Source: Bacteroidales bacterium (GTDB lineage Bacteria > Bacteroidota > Bacteroidia > Bacteroidales > Paludibacteraceae). From it: a DNA stretch of 6,554 bases. The position numbers were made by a program, and so were the translations under genes. Positions within the stretch are counted from its first letter, which is position 1. Each line of letters opens with the position of its first letter. The notes under the pieces are model-generated. The model was given only the letters and a program-made list of their open reading frames with translations. It was not told where the DNA came from and ran no database searches. The stretch lies in NCBI GenBank assembly GCA_900771035.1, contig CAAGML010000065.1, positions 1 through 6,554 on the forward strand. The letters are read 5' to 3'. Positions 6,311 to 6,554 of this stretch are shown here, piece by piece.

Positions 6311-6384
6311 GGCGGGGTAGCTCAGTTGGTTAGAGCGTCGGATTCATAACCCGGAGGTCTCGAGTTCAATTCTCGATCCCGCTA
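6311..6384 (+). tRNA. tRNA with CAU anticodon, probably elongator tRNA-Met
   Basis: A complete 74-nt cloverleaf. The acceptor stem GGCGGGG (6311-6317) pairs with TCCCGCT (6377-6383) with G-U pairs at 1:72 and 7:66. The D stem is GCTC/GAGC, the anticodon loop TTCATAA has CAT at 6345-6347, the variable region is AGGTC, and the T stem TCGAG/CTCGA has loop TTCAATT. The discriminator is A6384 and CCA is not encoded. The anticodon stem has an A-C opposition at 31:39. A C-G pair at 11:24 argues against initiator tRNA. A CAU tRNA could also be lysidine-modified tRNA-Ile, but the acceptor and anticodon arms fit tRNA-Met better. Confidence 0.93.
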
Positions 6385-6393
6385 CTCAGTAAG

Positions 6394-6423
6394 GCTCAGC
6401 ATTCAGTATGCTGAGCTTTTTTT
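6394..6423 (+). terminator. Intrinsic terminator of the tRNA transcript
   Basis: GCTCAGCAT (6394-6402) pairs perfectly with ATGCTGAGC (6408-6416) around the 5-nt loop TCAGT, followed directly by seven T (6417-6423). The stem can extend into the preceding AAG against the T tract. It begins 10 nt after the tRNA discriminator base, so promoter, tRNA and terminator form a complete single-gene unit. Confidence 0.93.
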
Positions 6424-6467
6424 AGGTGAGTTCAATAAATTCATTTTGAGGGTTTTTGAAATTTGTT

Positions 6468-6539
6468 TTGAGCAGATTGCTGTGCGGAAGAAGGGAGCAT
6501 AGCGGGCTATGTGACCGCCTGACAAGCAGCAAGATGTCA
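6468..6539. repeat. Nested imperfect inverted repeat at the contig end
   Basis: Several pairing arms are nested. The outer TTGA (6468-6471) faces TCAA (6537-6540, its last base shared with the adapter match). TTGCTG (6477-6482) faces CAGCAA (6527-6532), GCGG (6484-6487) faces CCGC (6515-6518), and the centre CATAGC-GG-GCTATG (6498-6511) is a perfect 6-bp hairpin. This could be a structured RNA, an interspersed palindromic repeat or the edge of a longer element cut off by the contig end. The minus strand is open from the window end to a TAA at 6424-6422, about 43 codons, but no start or recognised protein is seen. Confidence 0.4.
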
Positions 6540-6554
6540 AGATCGGAAGAGCAC
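6540..6554 (+). other. Illumina TruSeq adapter remnant (sequencing artefact)
   Basis: The last 15 bases, AGATCGGAAGAGCAC, are identical to the start of the standard Illumina TruSeq read-1 adapter. They are not genomic. The true insert ends at 6539, or at 6540 if that A is also genomic. The boundary falls exactly at the window end, which indicates an untrimmed contig end. Confidence 0.96.

Noticed and set aside
6311..6384. Initiator tRNA-fMet
   Set aside because: The D stem has C11-G24 rather than the A-U typical of initiators, and only two of the three characteristic G-C pairs flank the anticodon loop.
6422..6554. Minus-strand frame open from the window end to a TAA at 6424-6422
   Set aside because: Its upstream part reads through adapter sequence, it has no convincing start and no known family, and the region is better described as an inverted repeat.
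1..6554. A defence system, CRISPR array, prophage or transposon explaining the window
   Set aside because: All seven coding genes are recognisable metabolic or information-processing families; no repeat-spacer pattern, transposase, integrase or toxin-antitoxin pair is visible on either strand.

Overview
The window reads as a piece of a Bacteroidales chromosome (Bacteroidota; a Prevotella- or Muribaculaceae-like gut bacterium is plausible, but genus is inference). Support: two promoters match the Bacteroidota sigma-ABfr form (TTTG, 20 bp, TAnnTTTG), upstream of the oadA-like gene and of the tRNA. The genes lack clear Shine-Dalgarno sequences, and a greA gene is followed directly by a HIT-family gene. 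The last 15 bases are Illumina adapter sequence, so the window almost certainly ends at an untrimmed contig end.

Layout, all on the + strand. (1) 1-2106: two adjacent but dissimilar metallophosphoesterases. The first has four predicted membrane helices before its catalytic domain; the second has one N-terminal anchor. (2) 2118-4077: a self-contained unit made of a promoter, a hairpin at the predicted 5' end of the mRNA, a 588-residue oxaloacetate decarboxylase alpha/pyruvate carboxylase B homologue, and a terminator-like hairpin. (3) 4085-6238: a closely spaced cluster of GNAT acetyltransferase, uracil-DNA glycosylase (ung), transcription elongation factor greA and HIT-family nucleotide hydrolase. 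(4) 6254-6423: a promoter, a CAU-anticodon tRNA and a strong intrinsic terminator. (5) 6424-6539: non-coding sequence with a nested imperfect inverted repeat. (6) 6540-6554: adapter.

The genes are mostly housekeeping and do not form one pathway. The oadA-like enzyme belongs to central C3/C4 carboxylate metabolism. Ung and GreA serve DNA and RNA synthesis fidelity, and the HIT protein hydrolyses nucleotide conjugates. I see no defence system, CRISPR array, prophage or transposase.

The most interesting points concern the oadA-like protein. Its C-terminal domain keeps the biotinyl-domain fold and spacing, but Tyr553 occupies the place of the biotin-accepting lysine, and the Thr usual in the carboxyltransferase PGGxxTN motif reads Gly309. 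The Ung protein also departs from the standard: Pro67 in the GQDPYH motif and a basic insertion of about 10 residues after the DNA-intercalating leucine.
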